From Methylobacter sp. (GTDB taxonomy: Bacteria > Pseudomonadota > Gammaproteobacteria > Methylococcales > Methylomonadaceae), in the NCBI GenBank assembly GCA_002928495.1, contig PERF01000012.1, forward strand, positions 1-37,633: DNA of 37,633 nucleotides, in the 5' to 3' direction. Numbering within the stretch: the first letter of the stretch is position 1; each line of letters opens with the position of its first letter. The position numbers and the translations under genes were made by a program. This document shows, one piece after another, positions 16,802-25,475 of the stretch. The notes beneath the pieces are model-generated. The model worked only from the letters and a program-made list of their open reading frames with translations, was not told where the DNA came from and ran no database searches.

Positions 16802-17857
16802 TCAACCTCGGTTCATAATGTCGCGCAAGTCAAGGGCGGCCGAGTTGGCGCGCGCCATATAGTTGGCCAGTGTTAGCGAATAGTTGGCGAACAGCCCGTA
16901 GCCGCTGCCGTTTAACACCATAGGGCTGAAAGTCGGCGCCAAGGCGTTTTCAAATTCCTTAATCATGATGTCGACGGTGTTCATGGCGCGTTTGTCCAGC
17001 AAAATGCCGCGGAAATCGTGCTTGATGGCTTTTAGAATATGCAGCAAGGCCCAGCTCGCGCCACGTGCCTCATAAAAAATGTCGTCGATTTCCAGCCACG
17101 GGGTTTGCTTGATCAAGCTGCCGGATTTAACGTTTTCCAACGAGCTGTCAGTCGGATCTATCACCGCCATGCCCGGAATAATATCCGCCCCGCTTACGCT
17201 GGCGCCAAGACGGGTGGATAAGCCGCCAAGCCGCTTGATAACCACTTCCACATATTGCCATAAGTTGTCGGCACGCGCGTAGAATTGCGCTCGTTTTACC
17301 GGCCCGCCATAGTGTTGAAGGCGAGACATGTATTTATGCAAGGCTTCAACGCCTTTTTCATATTCGGCTTCGGTTGACGGTAGCGCCCAGGAGTTGTGTT
17401 CATAATAAAAATAAGGTTCGGCGATAGCTAAGTCAGGATCTTCTTCCGATTGCGATTGATCGCGGGCAAAGTGGTTTCTTAACGCGGAAGTGGCGTCGCG
17501 CAACATGACCAGTGCGCCGAATTCCCAATTGGGGATGTTATCCAGCAATACGCCGGGAGGGGCCACGTCATTGGTAAGGTAGCCGCCGGGCTTGTGTAGG
17601 AGTATTTCCGCAATATGCGCCAGCGTGTTGGTGTAAACATAACCCAAAGGCGGCTCCGAGGCGTCTCCACCCGGTTCCTCTTTTGCGGTTTCATGAAGCT
17701 GAGTCAAGGCTTCTTCTTGTACGCTGAATTGCTCCGGCTCGCGGCTCCACCATTCGCCTAGCAGGAAAATAATCAGAATGACAACAAGTGCAAAAACACC
17801 AAGGCTCCAAAGTATGCCTCTGGACTTTATATCTTCAATTGCTTCGCTTGCCGCCAT
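16802..17857 (-). CDS. DUF2333 membrane-anchored protein
   Basis: This 351-residue protein has one N-terminal transmembrane helix (about 15-34) followed by an acidic linker and a large soluble domain. Topology suggests the soluble domain is periplasmic. The features that recall DUF2333 are GYLTNDVAPPGVLLDNIPNW (about 93-112), the RDQSQSEEDPDL segment followed by a helical part, RADNLWQYVEVVIKRLGG, and WLEIDDIFYEARGASWALLH. The function of the family is unknown. It leads the operon with DUF4389 and dinB. A tandem eight-base repeat lies just before its ribosome binding site (TAGGA). The DUF number is assigned from memory of the family pattern. Confidence 0.8.
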   Translation of the reverse strand: MAASEAIEDIKSRGILWSLGVFALVVILIIFLLGEWWSREPEQFSVQEEALTQLHETAKEEPGGDASEPPLGYVYTNTLAHIAEILLHKPGGYLTNDVAPPGVLLDNIPNWEFGALVMLRDATSALRNHFARDQSQSEEDPDLAIAEPYFYYEHNSWALPSTEAEYEKGVEALHKYMSRLQHYGGPVKRAQFYARADNLWQYVEVVIKRLGGLSTRLGASVSGADIIPGMAVIDPTDSSLENVKSGSLIKQTPWLEIDDIFYEARGASWALLHILKAIKHDFRGILLDKRAMNTVDIMIKEFENALAPTFSPMVLNGSGYGLFANYSLTLANYMARANSAALDLRDIMNRG

Positions 17858-17868
17858 TGCCGGTTTCC

Positions 17869-17885
17869 TATCAGTTATATCAGTT
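17869..17885. repeat. Tandem direct repeat upstream of the DUF2333 operon
   Basis: TATCAGTT occurs at 17869-17876 and again at 17878-17885, separated by one base (nine-base period). It lies 12 bases upstream of the DUF2333 start codon, overlapping or abutting the ribosome binding site. It could be a regulator half-site pair or chance. Confidence 0.3.
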
Positions 17886-17968
17886 CGTTTAAAAAATGCA
17901 GTATTTCGTTAAATTGTAACATTTTTCATGGTAACAGATTTTTTCGCTTTTTTCCTGCTTAACCCGTT

Positions 17969-18880
17969 TTAGCGGTTAGACTTTTTGTGAGCCCTTGGAT
18001 GGGCTTTATCATAAACGGTGGCCAGATGTTGAAAATCCAGATGGGTGTAAATTTGGGTGGTGCTGATATTGCTATGGCCTAATAATTCCTGCACGGCTCT
18101 TAAATCCTGGCTGGATTCCAGCAAGTGGCTGGCAAACGAATGCCGTAGCATGTGCGGATGGATAGATGCCGGGATGCCGTGCTTGCTGCACCAGCGAGTT
18201 AAGCGGGTTTGGATGCTGCGTAGGCTCAGGCGTTTGCCCCGGCTGGAGATAAATAATGCCGGGAGCTCACAGCCCGGCATTTGTTGCCGGTATCCCAGCC
18301 AAAGGGTAATGGCTTCTATCGCTTTTGATCCCACCGGCAGCACCCGGGATTTGTTACCTTTACCGGCCAGCACGGTTAGGCTGCCGCTGGCGAGGTCCAA
18401 ATGGCTTAAATCCAGGTTGCTGAGTTCGCTTAGGCGCAAGCCTGAGGAATAAAATAATTCGAATATGGCCAGATCACGTACTTCCAGTCCATCTTCGGCA
18501 TGCGCTTCCAACAAGCCGGTGACTTGGTCCACATCCAGTACTTTAGGCAATTTTTTGGGTTGTTTAGGCGCTTTGATGGGCTGCGCCGGGTTTTTGCCCA
18601 CAACTTGTTGTTTAATGAGGAAAACAAAGAAGCTGCGTAGGGCCGATAACGCCCGTTGTAAGCTTCTGCTGGCTATGCCTTGGCGGTGCCGGCTGGCGAC
18701 AAAGGCACGAATATCTTTTTCCGTAAGGGCAGGCCACGTAGTGATGGCTTGTTTATCGCAATAATCCGCCAGTTGCAAGAGGTCGCGCCGGTAGCTTTCG
18801 ACAGTGCGGGGCGAGGCCCTTTTTTCGACTTGTAACTGCTCAAGAAATGCGTACAGCCATGACTCGGCGTCTTTGGTCAT
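17969..18880 (-). CDS. xerC: Tyrosine recombinase XerC
   Basis: With XerD, XerC resolves chromosome dimers at dif. The protein has 303 residues. The N-terminal SAM-like core-binding domain covers about 3-90. The catalytic domain carries R149 (SSGLRLSEL), K174 (AGKGNKSR), H243 and R246 (HMLRHSFASH), H269 (LGHSNISTT) and the nucleophile Y278 (TQIYTH). All six positions are intact. It starts inside the end of the DUF484 gene (ATGA overlap) as last member of the lptM-lysA-dapF-DUF484-xerC operon. This genomic position is characteristic of XerC and separates it from XerD and integrases. No att-like repeats are nearby. Confidence 0.95.
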   Translation of the reverse strand: MTKDAESWLYAFLEQLQVEKRASPRTVESYRRDLLQLADYCDKQAITTWPALTEKDIRAFVASRHRQGIASRSLQRALSALRSFFVFLIKQQVVGKNPAQPIKAPKQPKKLPKVLDVDQVTGLLEAHAEDGLEVRDLAIFELFYSSGLRLSELSNLDLSHLDLASGSLTVLAGKGNKSRVLPVGSKAIEAITLWLGYRQQMPGCELPALFISSRGKRLSLRSIQTRLTRWCSKHGIPASIHPHMLRHSFASHLLESSQDLRAVQELLGHSNISTTQIYTHLDFQHLATVYDKAHPRAHKKSNR

Positions 18881-19569
18881 GATTCGGCTGGCAATAACGA
18901 TAGCAAACGGGTGCCGGTAATTTCAGCCATTTGCATTAAAAACACATGTCCCATGCTGTAATGGAAGCGGCCTTCCTGCCGGCTGCCGATGGCTAACAAC
19001 CCTTCCAGGTGTCCGAAAATAAGTGGGATGATCGCGCAGGATTTAGCCTCCGCCGCGGCATCGCCAAACAAAATCTTAGCTTGCGCCAGCGTGGGCCGGC
19101 CGCATTTGGGCTGATTGGATGACAGTTCCTTGCTGAACGGTTCCAGATTATCTTTAGTCGGCTCCAGGCATAAATTGGCGATAGCGCTATGGGGCACATG
19201 CGGACGGATAATGCGCAAGGCGGTAAAGTCGGTTAAAAAATGTTCCGATAACACCAAATCCAGATTGGCAACCAGCTCTTCAAGCGTGGCGGCCTCCAGC
19301 AGCGCCAAGGTCAGCTTATGCATGCGGTTGATGGAGGTGTCGTTCTCGCGGGCGATATCAATCAGCGCGGTCAGCTGGTTTTCCTGCTCCTGGTGTTTGG
19401 CGCGGAAAATTTCCAGCTGCTTGGATATTAACGATACGGCATCGCCGCAAGGGTGCGGGATCTGCATTTTTTCCAGCAAATGCAGGTGTTCGTTAAAAAA
19501 CTCAGGATGCCGATGTAGATAGGCTTCAACCTGGTCGGCCGTCAAAGCGGGATCGTTCGGTTCTTTCAT
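18877..19569 (-). CDS. DUF484 family protein (GAF-like)
   Basis: This 230-residue cytoplasmic protein is of the family encoded between dapF and xerC in many proteobacteria. The N-terminal [27 protein letters not shown] is the family signature. A short coiled segment follows (about 50-75: [21 protein letters not shown]), and then a GAF-like domain (about 85-225) ending in [21 protein letters not shown]. It overlaps dapF upstream and xerC downstream by four bases each. No function is known. The GAF fold suggests ligand sensing or dimerisation, and the gene order hints at a link to Xer recombination, but neither is shown by the sequence. Confidence 0.88.
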   Translation of the reverse strand: MKEPNDPALTADQVEAYLHRHPEFFNEHLHLLEKMQIPHPCGDAVSLISKQLEIFRAKHQEQENQLTALIDIARENDTSINRMHKLTLALLEAATLEELVANLDLVLSEHFLTDFTALRIIRPHVPHSAIANLCLEPTKDNLEPFSKELSSNQPKCGRPTLAQAKILFGDAAAEAKSCAIIPLIFGHLEGLLAIGSRQEGRFHYSMGHVFLMQMAEITGTRLLSLLPAES

Positions 19570-20393
19570 AGTGCTAGGCTACCTTCAAAAACTGTTACTG
19601 CGGGACCGGTCATCAGCACCGGCTGGCCTCGACCGGCCCAGGTTATGGCAAGTCGGCCGCCGGGTAACTCAACCGTGGTTTGAGAATCCAGCAAATGTTG
19701 CTCAATTCCGGCGACTACCGCCGCGCATGCACCGCTGCCGCAAGCTAAGGTTTCGGCGGCGCCGCGTTCATATACTCTTAGTTTAATCAATTGGCGGCTG
19801 ATAATCTGCATAAAACCGATGTTAGCACGTTGCGGAAACATCGGGTGGCTTTCCAAAGCCTGTCCCAGCGTTTGTACCGGCGCGGTTGTAATATCGTCCA
19901 CCCGGATCACGGCATGCGGATTACCCATGGAGACAGCGGCAAATTCAACATCCATTCCGGCCGCGTGCGTGCGGTAAGTTATCGCTTCCTGGTCGGTCAG
20001 CAGTGGTATTGCTTGTGGAGCATGCTTGGGTGTCCCCATGTTTACGGTGACCATGCCGTCGCTGCTGAGATTCAAAACCAATTGCCCGGCATCGGTATCC
20101 ACGTAAATCTCATGTTTTTGGGTAAGTCCCTGATCGTGCACAAACCGCGCAAAACAGCGCGCACCGTTACCGCATTGCGCGACTTCGCTGCCGTCGGCGT
20201 TGAAAATACGGTATTTAAAATCGGCGTTGGCGGATACCGGGGGCTCCACCAGTAGTAGCTGGTCAAAGCCGATGCCGAAGTGTCGATCCGCCAGTTGCCG
20301 AATTTTTTCGGGGGTAAGCAAGACCGCTTGATTAACGGCATCAATCACCACGAAATCGTTGCCCAGACCGTGCATTTTGCTGAACTTTATCAT
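19566..20393 (-). CDS. dapF: Diaminopimelate epimerase
   Basis: DapF converts LL-diaminopimelate to the meso form, used for lysine and peptidoglycan. The protein has 275 residues from the ATG at 20393. [12 protein letters not shown] is the N-terminal signature. The two catalytic cysteines are C74 ([11 protein letters not shown]) and C218 ([10 protein letters not shown]), each in the expected symmetric half. The frame is open upstream to 20417, but the family begins at MIKFSKMHG, and GGAGAG precedes this ATG. Its start overlaps the lysA stop by four bases and its stop overlaps the DUF484 start. Together with lysA it gives the last two steps of the diaminopimelate route. Confidence 0.97.
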   Translation of the reverse strand: MIKFSKMHGLGNDFVVIDAVNQAVLLTPEKIRQLADRHFGIGFDQLLLVEPPVSANADFKYRIFNADGSEVAQCGNGARCFARFVHDQGLTQKHEIYVDTDAGQLVLNLSSDGMVTVNMGTPKHAPQAIPLLTDQEAITYRTHAAGMDVEFAAVSMGNPHAVIRVDDITTAPVQTLGQALESHPMFPQRANIGFMQIISRQLIKLRVYERGAAETLACGSGACAAVVAGIEQHLLDSQTTVELPGGRLAITWAGRGQPVLMTGPAVTVFEGSLAL

Positions 20394-21637
20394 GGTAGCA
20401 AATGCTCTCCGGCCCACAGTTGTTGTAACGTTTCGCGCGCGCGAATGGTATGGGTTTGGTTGCCGTCAACCATGATCTCCACCGGGCGCGGCCGGGAGTT
20501 GTAGTTTGAGCTCATGGAAAAACCGTAGGCGCCGGACGAGCGCACGGCCAGCAAGTCACCGGGCGTTAGCGACAAGGTACGGTCTTTGCCTAAAAAATCG
20601 CCGGTTTCGCAAACCGGCCCTACGATATCCCAGGTTAAAGCCGAGGCATTGGTATTAAGATTGACCGGTATGATATCTTGCCAGGCGCTGTACAAGGCCG
20701 GGCGCAATAAGTCGTTCATGGCGGCATCAACCACGGCGAAGTTTTTGTGCGCGGTTGGTTTTAAATATTCCACCTGCGTTACCAGAATGCCGGCATTACC
20801 GACTATGGCGCGGCCCGGTTCCAGCAGAATTTGGTAAGCACATCCATTGAGTTTGCTCAGAATCGCTTGAATGTACTCATCCGGTTCCGGCGGCTGCTCA
20901 TTCCGGTAGCGTATACCCAGGCCGCCGCCCAAATCCAGATGGTGCAGCTCAATGCCGTCGGCTTTAAGCCTATCAACCAACTCCAGCAGGCGCGCCAGGG
21001 CGTCCAGAAACGGTGCGTTATCGGTCAGTTGCGAGCCGATATGGCAATCAATACCAACTACTTTGACATTGGCCATGGCCATGGCTCGCCGGTATTCATC
21101 CAGCGCGCTGGTGATGTCGATGCCGAATTTGTTTTCTTTGAGACCGGTGGAAATATACGGGTGCGTTTTGGCATCGACATCCGGGTTAACCCGAAACGAC
21201 ACCGGTGCCACCACCCCCAGTTGCCCTGCTAGCGTATCGATCCGGTCAAGCTCTTCGCGCACTTCAATATTAAAACAGCGTATGCCTAATTTAAGGGCCG
21301 AGAGAATTTCATCTTCGCGCTTGCCTACGCCGGAAAACACCACTTTTTTAGGATCGCCGCCGGCTGCGATCACGCGGTTTAACTCGCCAACCGAGACAAT
21401 GTCAAAGCCTGAACCCAAGCGCGCCAGCAGATTTAACACCGCCAGGTTGGAATTGGCTTTAACGGCATAACAAATTAAGTGCGGGGCAGCGCCGAAAGCT
21501 TGGTCGAATGCCAGCCAGTGGCGCTCCAGGGTTGCCCGGGAATAAATATAACAAGGGCTGCCGTAGTGGTAGACAATATCTTGCACAGCCACATCTTCGG
21601 CATACAGCTCGCCGTTTCGGTAGTTAAAAAAATCCAT
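20390..21637 (-). CDS. lysA: Diaminopimelate decarboxylase
   Basis: This PLP enzyme makes L-lysine from meso-diaminopimelate. It has 415 residues, typical length. The N-terminal alanine-racemase-type barrel contains the PLP lysine K60 in [19 protein letters not shown] holds the conserved histidine, and [13 protein letters not shown] and [11 protein letters not shown] bind the phosphate of PLP. The C-terminal domain carries [14 protein letters not shown] with the active-site cysteine from the partner subunit. It follows lptM by three bases and overlaps dapF by four, so the run is surely one operon. Confidence 0.97.
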   Translation of the reverse strand: MDFFNYRNGELYAEDVAVQDIVYHYGSPCYIYSRATLERHWLAFDQAFGAAPHLICYAVKANSNLAVLNLLARLGSGFDIVSVGELNRVIAAGGDPKKVVFSGVGKREDEILSALKLGIRCFNIEVREELDRIDTLAGQLGVVAPVSFRVNPDVDAKTHPYISTGLKENKFGIDITSALDEYRRAMAMANVKVVGIDCHIGSQLTDNAPFLDALARLLELVDRLKADGIELHHLDLGGGLGIRYRNEQPPEPDEYIQAILSKLNGCAYQILLEPGRAIVGNAGILVTQVEYLKPTAHKNFAVVDAAMNDLLRPALYSAWQDIIPVNLNTNASALTWDIVGPVCETGDFLGKDRTLSLTPGDLLAVRSSGAYGFSMSSNYNSRPRPVEIMVDGNQTHTIRARETLQQLWAGEHLLP

Positions 21638-21640
21638 GGT

Positions 21641-21772
21641 TTAATTATCTTTATTCTTGGGAACAGTTTGATTGGGCGGCTCTTTACCGGGCAAATACAA
21701 GGGCCCTTGCTGGCCGCAGCCGTGTAGCCACAAGCCAAGTGTTACGAGTAAAAGCAAATAGGAAAATTTCAT
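21641..21772 (-). CDS. lptM: LPS-assembly lipoprotein LptM (YifL)
   Basis: This is a short gene of 43 codons. The protein begins with MKFSYLLLLV and TLGLWLHGC, a lipoprotein signal with the modified cysteine at C19. GQQGPLYLPGKEPP follows, the conserved G-x-x-G-P-L-Y-x-P motif of LptM. LptM is an outer-membrane lipoprotein that helps LptD fold with native disulfides. It stands three bases before lysA, which is the usual place for this gene in gammaproteobacteria and supports the call. It is the first gene of the operon, divergent from the fructosamine-kinase family gene. Confidence 0.9.
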   Translation of the reverse strand: MKFSYLLLLVTLGLWLHGCGQQGPLYLPGKEPPNQTVPKNKDN

Positions 21773-21813
21773 GGTAGGGTAAAAACCTGGCTTATTTTGA
21801 TAAAGCAAGCACT

Positions 21814-21821
21814 ATTATAAT
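21814..21821. promoter_or_regulatory. Shared palindromic -10 element of lptM and the divergent kinase gene
   Basis: ATTATAAT reads TATAAT on both strands (21814-21819 minus, 21816-21821 plus). It lies 42 bases from the lptM start and 51 from the kinase start in the 99-base divergent gap. For the plus strand TTATTT stands 18 bases upstream. The minus-strand -35 is unclear. Confidence 0.35.
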
Positions 21822-21871
21822 GTAAGAACTAAGGTAACACTTCTTTTACCCAGGAAAATAAGGTACCGGCT

Positions 21872-22759
21872 ATGACAAACCGCTGGCAGGCAATTGCAGA
21901 ACATATCGAAAGCGTAACCGGCACACCGTTTAAGGTGGTTTCATCCAGCAGTGTTAGCGGCGGCGACATCAATACCGCCATACGCTTGCAAGGAGCGGAT
22001 ACAAGCTACTTCGTCAAATTAAACCGCGCCGGTCTGGCGGATATGTTTGAGGCCGAAATGGCGGGTTTGCAAGAACTGGCGCAAGCCGATGTGATTCGCG
22101 TGCCGAAAGCAATGGCTACGGGTCAGGCTCAAAATCAGGCGTATTTGGTGCTTGAACATATCGAATTCGGTGGCGGCGGCAGTACCTCGTCGCGTATGCT
22201 CGGCCAACAACTGGCGCTGCTGCATCAGCTTAAACAGCCTTATTTTGGTTGGCATCGCGATAATACCATCGGCAGCACGCCGCAAATCAATGGTGAATAT
22301 CAGGATTGGGTGTCGTTCTGGCGCGAACAACGTTTGGGCTACCAATTGCAATTGGCTAAATCCAGCGGTTACAGCGGCCGTTTACAAACCAAAGGTGAGC
22401 GCTTAGCTCAGGAGCTGAGTGCGTTTTTCGATAATTATGCCCCGCAGCCATCGCTGTTACACGGCGACCTATGGGGCGGCAATGCCGCGTTCGACCGCCT
22501 GGGTAACCCGGTAATTTTCGACCCGGCCTGTTATTACGGCGACCGTGAAGCCGATTTGGCTATGACCGAACTGTTTGGCGGTTTCGGCCGCGATTTTTTC
22601 GCCGCGTACAACGAGGTTTTACCCTTGGATCCCGGCTACGGGACCCGCAAGACTTTATATAACCTCTACCATATTCTGAATCATCTAAATCTGTTCGGCG
22701 GCGGTTATGGGCAGCAGGCGGAGGGGATGATCGACCGGTTGTTGGCTGAGCTTGGCTAG
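21872..22759 (+). CDS. Fructosamine/ketosamine-3-kinase family protein
   Basis: This 295-residue protein has the small-molecule kinase fold shared with aminoglycoside phosphotransferases. VSGGDINTAIRL is the nucleotide-binding loop, and YFVKLNR carries the ATP-binding lysine. YLVLEHIEF forms the hinge. LLHGDLWGGNAAFD is the catalytic loop with H-G-D and the metal-binding asparagine, and VIFDPACYYGDREADLAMTELFGGF is the metal-binding D and the family signature. Members such as YniA phosphorylate ketosamines or ribulosamines and so remove early glycation products; some act on erythrulosamine. The gene is divergent from lptM and its stop is only four bases from the lipA stop on the other strand. 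AGGAAAATAAGG precedes the ATG. Confidence 0.9.
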   Translation: MTNRWQAIAEHIESVTGTPFKVVSSSSVSGGDINTAIRLQGADTSYFVKLNRAGLADMFEAEMAGLQELAQADVIRVPKAMATGQAQNQAYLVLEHIEFGGGGSTSSRMLGQQLALLHQLKQPYFGWHRDNTIGSTPQINGEYQDWVSFWREQRLGYQLQLAKSSGYSGRLQTKGERLAQELSAFFDNYAPQPSLLHGDLWGGNAAFDRLGNPVIFDPACYYGDREADLAMTELFGGFGRDFFAAYNEVLPLDPGYGTRKTLYNLYHILNHLNLFGGGYGQQAEGMIDRLLAELG

Positions 22760-22763
22760 GGCG

Positions 22764-23735
22764 CTAAGCGTTGGGTGAACTTACCAAGTGCTTTGCCTGC
22801 AGATCGGCATGATAAGACGATCTTACCAACGGCGCGCTGGCAACTTGGGTAAAACCCATGGCTTTGGCAAGGCTGGCGTAGTCGTCAAATTGCTGAGGGG
22901 TGATATAAGCTTGCACCGGTAAATGGTCTTTACTGGGCTGTAAGTACTGGCCCAAGGTCAGCATGCTGCAGCCGTGGTTAAGAAGATCGTGCATAACCTG
23001 CACGACTTCATGCTCCAGTTCGCCTAAGCCCAGCATCAGGCCGGATTTTGTGGGTGTGTGAGGTTGGGCTTGTTGATAGCGTTGCAGCAATTGCAGGGAA
23101 TTTTGATAGTCCGCTCCAGGTCTGGCTTGCGGGTAAAGTCGGGGCACGGTTTCCAGATTATGGTTGAAAACATCGCAAGGCTGTTGCGCTAAAATTGCTA
23201 CCGCTGGGTCGCGGCGGCCGCGGAAATCAGGCACTAAAATTTCGATTTTGGTGGCCGGTGTCGCTGCCCGGATGGCGGCAATGCAGTCGGCAAAATGCTG
23301 GGCGCCGCCGTCGCGCAAATCGTCGCGGTCTACCGACGTAATCACGACATATTTTAACGCCAGGGCCTTGATAGCTTCGGCCAGTTGTTGGGGCTCATTG
23401 GTATCCAAAGGTAACGGTTTGCCGTGGGCGACATCACAAAACGGGCAACGGCGGGTGCATAAATCGCCCATGATCATGAAAGTGGCGGTGCCGTGCTGAA
23501 AGCATTCGCTCAAATTGGGGCAGGCGGCTTCTTCACAGACGGTGTGTAGGTTGTGCTCGCGCAGCAAGGTTTTAACCTGGTTGATGGCATCGCCGACCGG
23601 GAGTTTGATGCGGATCCAGTCGGGTTTTCGCAAAGGTTCGGCTGTGGTCTCAACTTTTATGGGAATGCGGGCCAGTTTGTCGGCATTGCGCTGGTGGGAT
23701 TCAGGTTTGCCGCGGGATGGAGCTTGATTATTCAT
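22764..23735 (-). CDS. lipA: Lipoyl synthase
   Basis: This radical-SAM enzyme inserts two sulfur atoms into protein-bound octanoyl groups. It has 323 residues. The auxiliary cluster ligands are C67, C72 and C78 ([13 protein letters not shown]), and the radical-SAM cluster is C93, C97 and C100 (CTRRCPFC). [27 protein letters not shown] and [10 protein letters not shown] are conserved. LVRSSYHAD near the end supplies the serine that ligates the auxiliary cluster. Its start overlaps the lipB stop by four bases. It is the last gene of the dacA-dat-ybeD-lipB-lipA run and ends four bases from the convergent kinase gene. Confidence 0.97.
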   Translation of the reverse strand: MNNQAPSRGKPESHQRNADKLARIPIKVETTAEPLRKPDWIRIKLPVGDAINQVKTLLREHNLHTVCEEAACPNLSECFQHGTATFMIMGDLCTRRCPFCDVAHGKPLPLDTNEPQQLAEAIKALALKYVVITSVDRDDLRDGGAQHFADCIAAIRAATPATKIEILVPDFRGRRDPAVAILAQQPCDVFNHNLETVPRLYPQARPGADYQNSLQLLQRYQQAQPHTPTKSGLMLGLGELEHEVVQVMHDLLNHGCSMLTLGQYLQPSKDHLPVQAYITPQQFDDYASLAKAMGFTQVASAPLVRSSYHADLQAKHLVSSPNA

Positions 23736-24334
23736 GCCGGTAAAGCCTTAATGATAGCGTGAGCTAATTGCTGCGAAAGTTCCTGCTGGTCGACTGTTGC
23801 GCCGAAATCGGACAACTGAGTCATCTTCAGGCCGGGATAACCACAAGGATTGATGTTTTCGAAAGGGGCCAAATCCATGTAGTTGTTCAAACTCAGGCCA
23901 TGGTAGCTGCAATTTCGTTTAATGCGCAAGCCGATGGAGCCGATTTTTTTGCCGTCGGCATAAACGCCGGGCGCATCCGGACGGGCAACGGCTTGAATCT
24001 CATACCGGGCTAAGGTTTCAATCATGGCGTGTTCCAGCAAACTGACCAGCTGACGGATATTCAAACCCAGCCGGGGCAAGTCAAACAAGGTGTAGATTAC
24101 CACCTGTCCGGGGCCGTGATAAGTGATCTGTCCGCCGCGGTCGGTTTGTACTACCGGTATGTCACAGGGCTTCAATAAATGCCAGGGCTTGCCGTTTAAG
24201 CCTTGAGTGAATACCGGAGGGTGCTCGGTTAGCCAGATTTCGTCGCCGGTTTCGCTGTCGCGGCTAACCGTGAATTGCTGCATTTGCTGCCAGACGGCCG
24301 TGTAGTCTTGAAGGCCAAGGTTGCGGATGAACAC
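23732..24334 (-). CDS. lipB: Octanoyl-ACP:protein octanoyltransferase
   Basis: LipB transfers octanoate from acyl carrier protein to lipoyl domains, the step before LipA. It has 200 residues. [12 protein letters not shown] is the family signature. The catalytic pair is K130 ([10 protein letters not shown]) and C164 (INPCGYPGL), matching K135 and C169 of the Mycobacterium/Escherichia type numbering, and SYHGLSLN is also conserved. The first codon is GTG at 24334, and no good Shine-Dalgarno sequence is visible. The family alignment ([11 protein letters not shown]) supports it, and no upstream starter is in frame. It lies 26 bases after ybeD. Confidence 0.95.
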   Translation of the reverse strand: MFIRNLGLQDYTAVWQQMQQFTVSRDSETGDEIWLTEHPPVFTQGLNGKPWHLLKPCDIPVVQTDRGGQITYHGPGQVVIYTLFDLPRLGLNIRQLVSLLEHAMIETLARYEIQAVARPDAPGVYADGKKIGSIGLRIKRNCSYHGLSLNNYMDLAPFENINPCGYPGLKMTQLSDFGATVDQQELSQQLAHAIIKALPA

Positions 24335-24360
24335 GTGTGTGCTGGTGACGGTTAAACCCG

Positions 24361-24636
24361 CTACAGGGTGACCAAAATATGCGGACTATCGGTCAAATCT
24401 TGATAAATAGCGTCGATCTGTTGTTTGCTGAAAGCCTCGATTACCACGGTCACCGAGGTGTAATTGCCGGCTTTGCTTGGTCTTAGCCGGACTGCATCGG
24501 ATTGGGTTTCCGGACTGTGGCGGCGGATAATTTCAATAACCACCAGCTCCAGCTCCGGGCTGGATCTTCCCATGGCTTTAACCGGAAACTGGCAGGGAAA
24601 TTCCCATACCGCTTCTGTTTGGGGTGCTTGGTTCAT
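24361..24636 (-). CDS. ybeD: YbeD family (DUF493) protein
   Basis: This 91-residue protein has the ACT-like fold of the UPF0250 family. It shows the signature [13 protein letters not shown] near the N-terminus and a centre of [22 protein letters not shown]. The gene order dacA-ybeD-lipB is conserved in gammaproteobacteria. Function is unproved; an allosteric or lipoate-related regulatory role has been suggested from fold and context. The start overlaps the aminotransferase stop by four bases. Confidence 0.92.
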   Translation of the reverse strand: MNQAPQTEAVWEFPCQFPVKAMGRSSPELELVVIEIIRRHSPETQSDAVRLRPSKAGNYTSVTVVIEAFSKQQIDAIYQDLTDSPHILVTL

Positions 24637-25475
24637 GATAGTTTTTTGTATTCTTGAAAAATCCGGTTAATGCTTTGCCACACCGGCCCTGGGCGGCCAT
24701 CGGAAACGGGTTGGTTATCCAGTATGACCACGGGAACGATTTCGCGCGTTGAACTCGTTACCCAAATCTCGCTGGCGGTTTTTAACTCGGCAAGCGAGAT
24801 ATTGCCTTCGCGAAATGGGACATCATGTTGCGCGGCGAGTTCAAGAATGACATCGCGGGTGATGCCGGGCAAAATGGCTGAACCTTTAGGCGGCGTGACC
24901 AATACGCCATCAAGCACGGCAAACAGGTTGCTGGCGGCGCCTTCGGTGACCAAGCCGTTTTTGACCAGAATCGCTTCGGCGCAGCCTTGTTCCTCGGCCC
25001 GTTGTCTCAGCAAAATGTTGGCAAGCAAGGTGGTTGCTTTGACGTTGCATAAATCCCAGCGGCTGTCATCCAGGGTAACCGCTTTAATCCCCTCGGTACG
25101 GCCGGAGAACGGTGCAATATCCGAACACATGGCGAATATCGTTGGCGTAACCAACTTGGGAAAGGCATGATCGCGGGTTGGCGCCACGCCACGGGTAATT
25201 TGCAGATAAATGTATTGATCTTTTGAGGTGTCGAGCAAAGGACTTAGGATAGCCAACCATTGCTCCGGCGAATGCGGATTTTGAATACGGATGCTATCCA
25301 GGCTATTTTGTAAGCGGACGATATGGTCGTGAAAACGGAACAAATGTCCGCAGTAAGCCGGAATTACCTCATAGATGCCGTCGCCGAACAGGAAGCCGCG
25401 GTCAAGCACAGACACTTTGGCTTCATCAAGCGGTAAATACTCGCCGTTTAAATAAACCGTTTTAGCGACCATCAT
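24633..25475 (-). CDS. dat: D-amino-acid aminotransferase (class IV PLP)
   Basis: This fold-type IV PLP enzyme has 280 residues and interconverts D-alanine and D-glutamate with their keto acids. VYLNGEYLPLDEAKVSVLDR and GDGIYEVI form the N-terminal signature of the D-alanine transaminase group. The PLP lysine is K146 in NVKATTLLANIL, and LVTEGAASNLF carries the PLP-binding glutamate E178. It starts with two methionine codons, and the first ATG overlaps the dacA stop (ATGA), so translation is coupled to the carboxypeptidase. That enzyme releases D-alanine in the periplasm, so a role in D-alanine reuse is a reasonable inference. Branched-chain transaminase or aminodeoxychorismate lyase activity is the main alternative in this fold. 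Confidence 0.88.
   Translation of the reverse strand: MMVAKTVYLNGEYLPLDEAKVSVLDRGFLFGDGIYEVIPAYCGHLFRFHDHIVRLQNSLDSIRIQNPHSPEQWLAILSPLLDTSKDQYIYLQITRGVAPTRDHAFPKLVTPTIFAMCSDIAPFSGRTEGIKAVTLDDSRWDLCNVKATTLLANILLRQRAEEQGCAEAILVKNGLVTEGAASNLFAVLDGVLVTPPKGSAILPGITRDVILELAAQHDVPFREGNISLAELKTASEIWVTSSTREIVPVVILDNQPVSDGRPGPVWQSINRIFQEYKKLS

Noticed and set aside
17858-17968. LexA box upstream of the DUF2333-DUF4389-dinB operon
   Set aside because: I looked for CTG-N10-CAG on both strands and found no match; several CTG triplets lack a properly spaced CAG.
17969-18880. XerC as integrase of a mobile element
   Set aside because: The gene sits in the conserved lptM-lysA-dapF-DUF484-xerC order, has the normal length, and there is no tRNA, att repeat or phage gene nearby.
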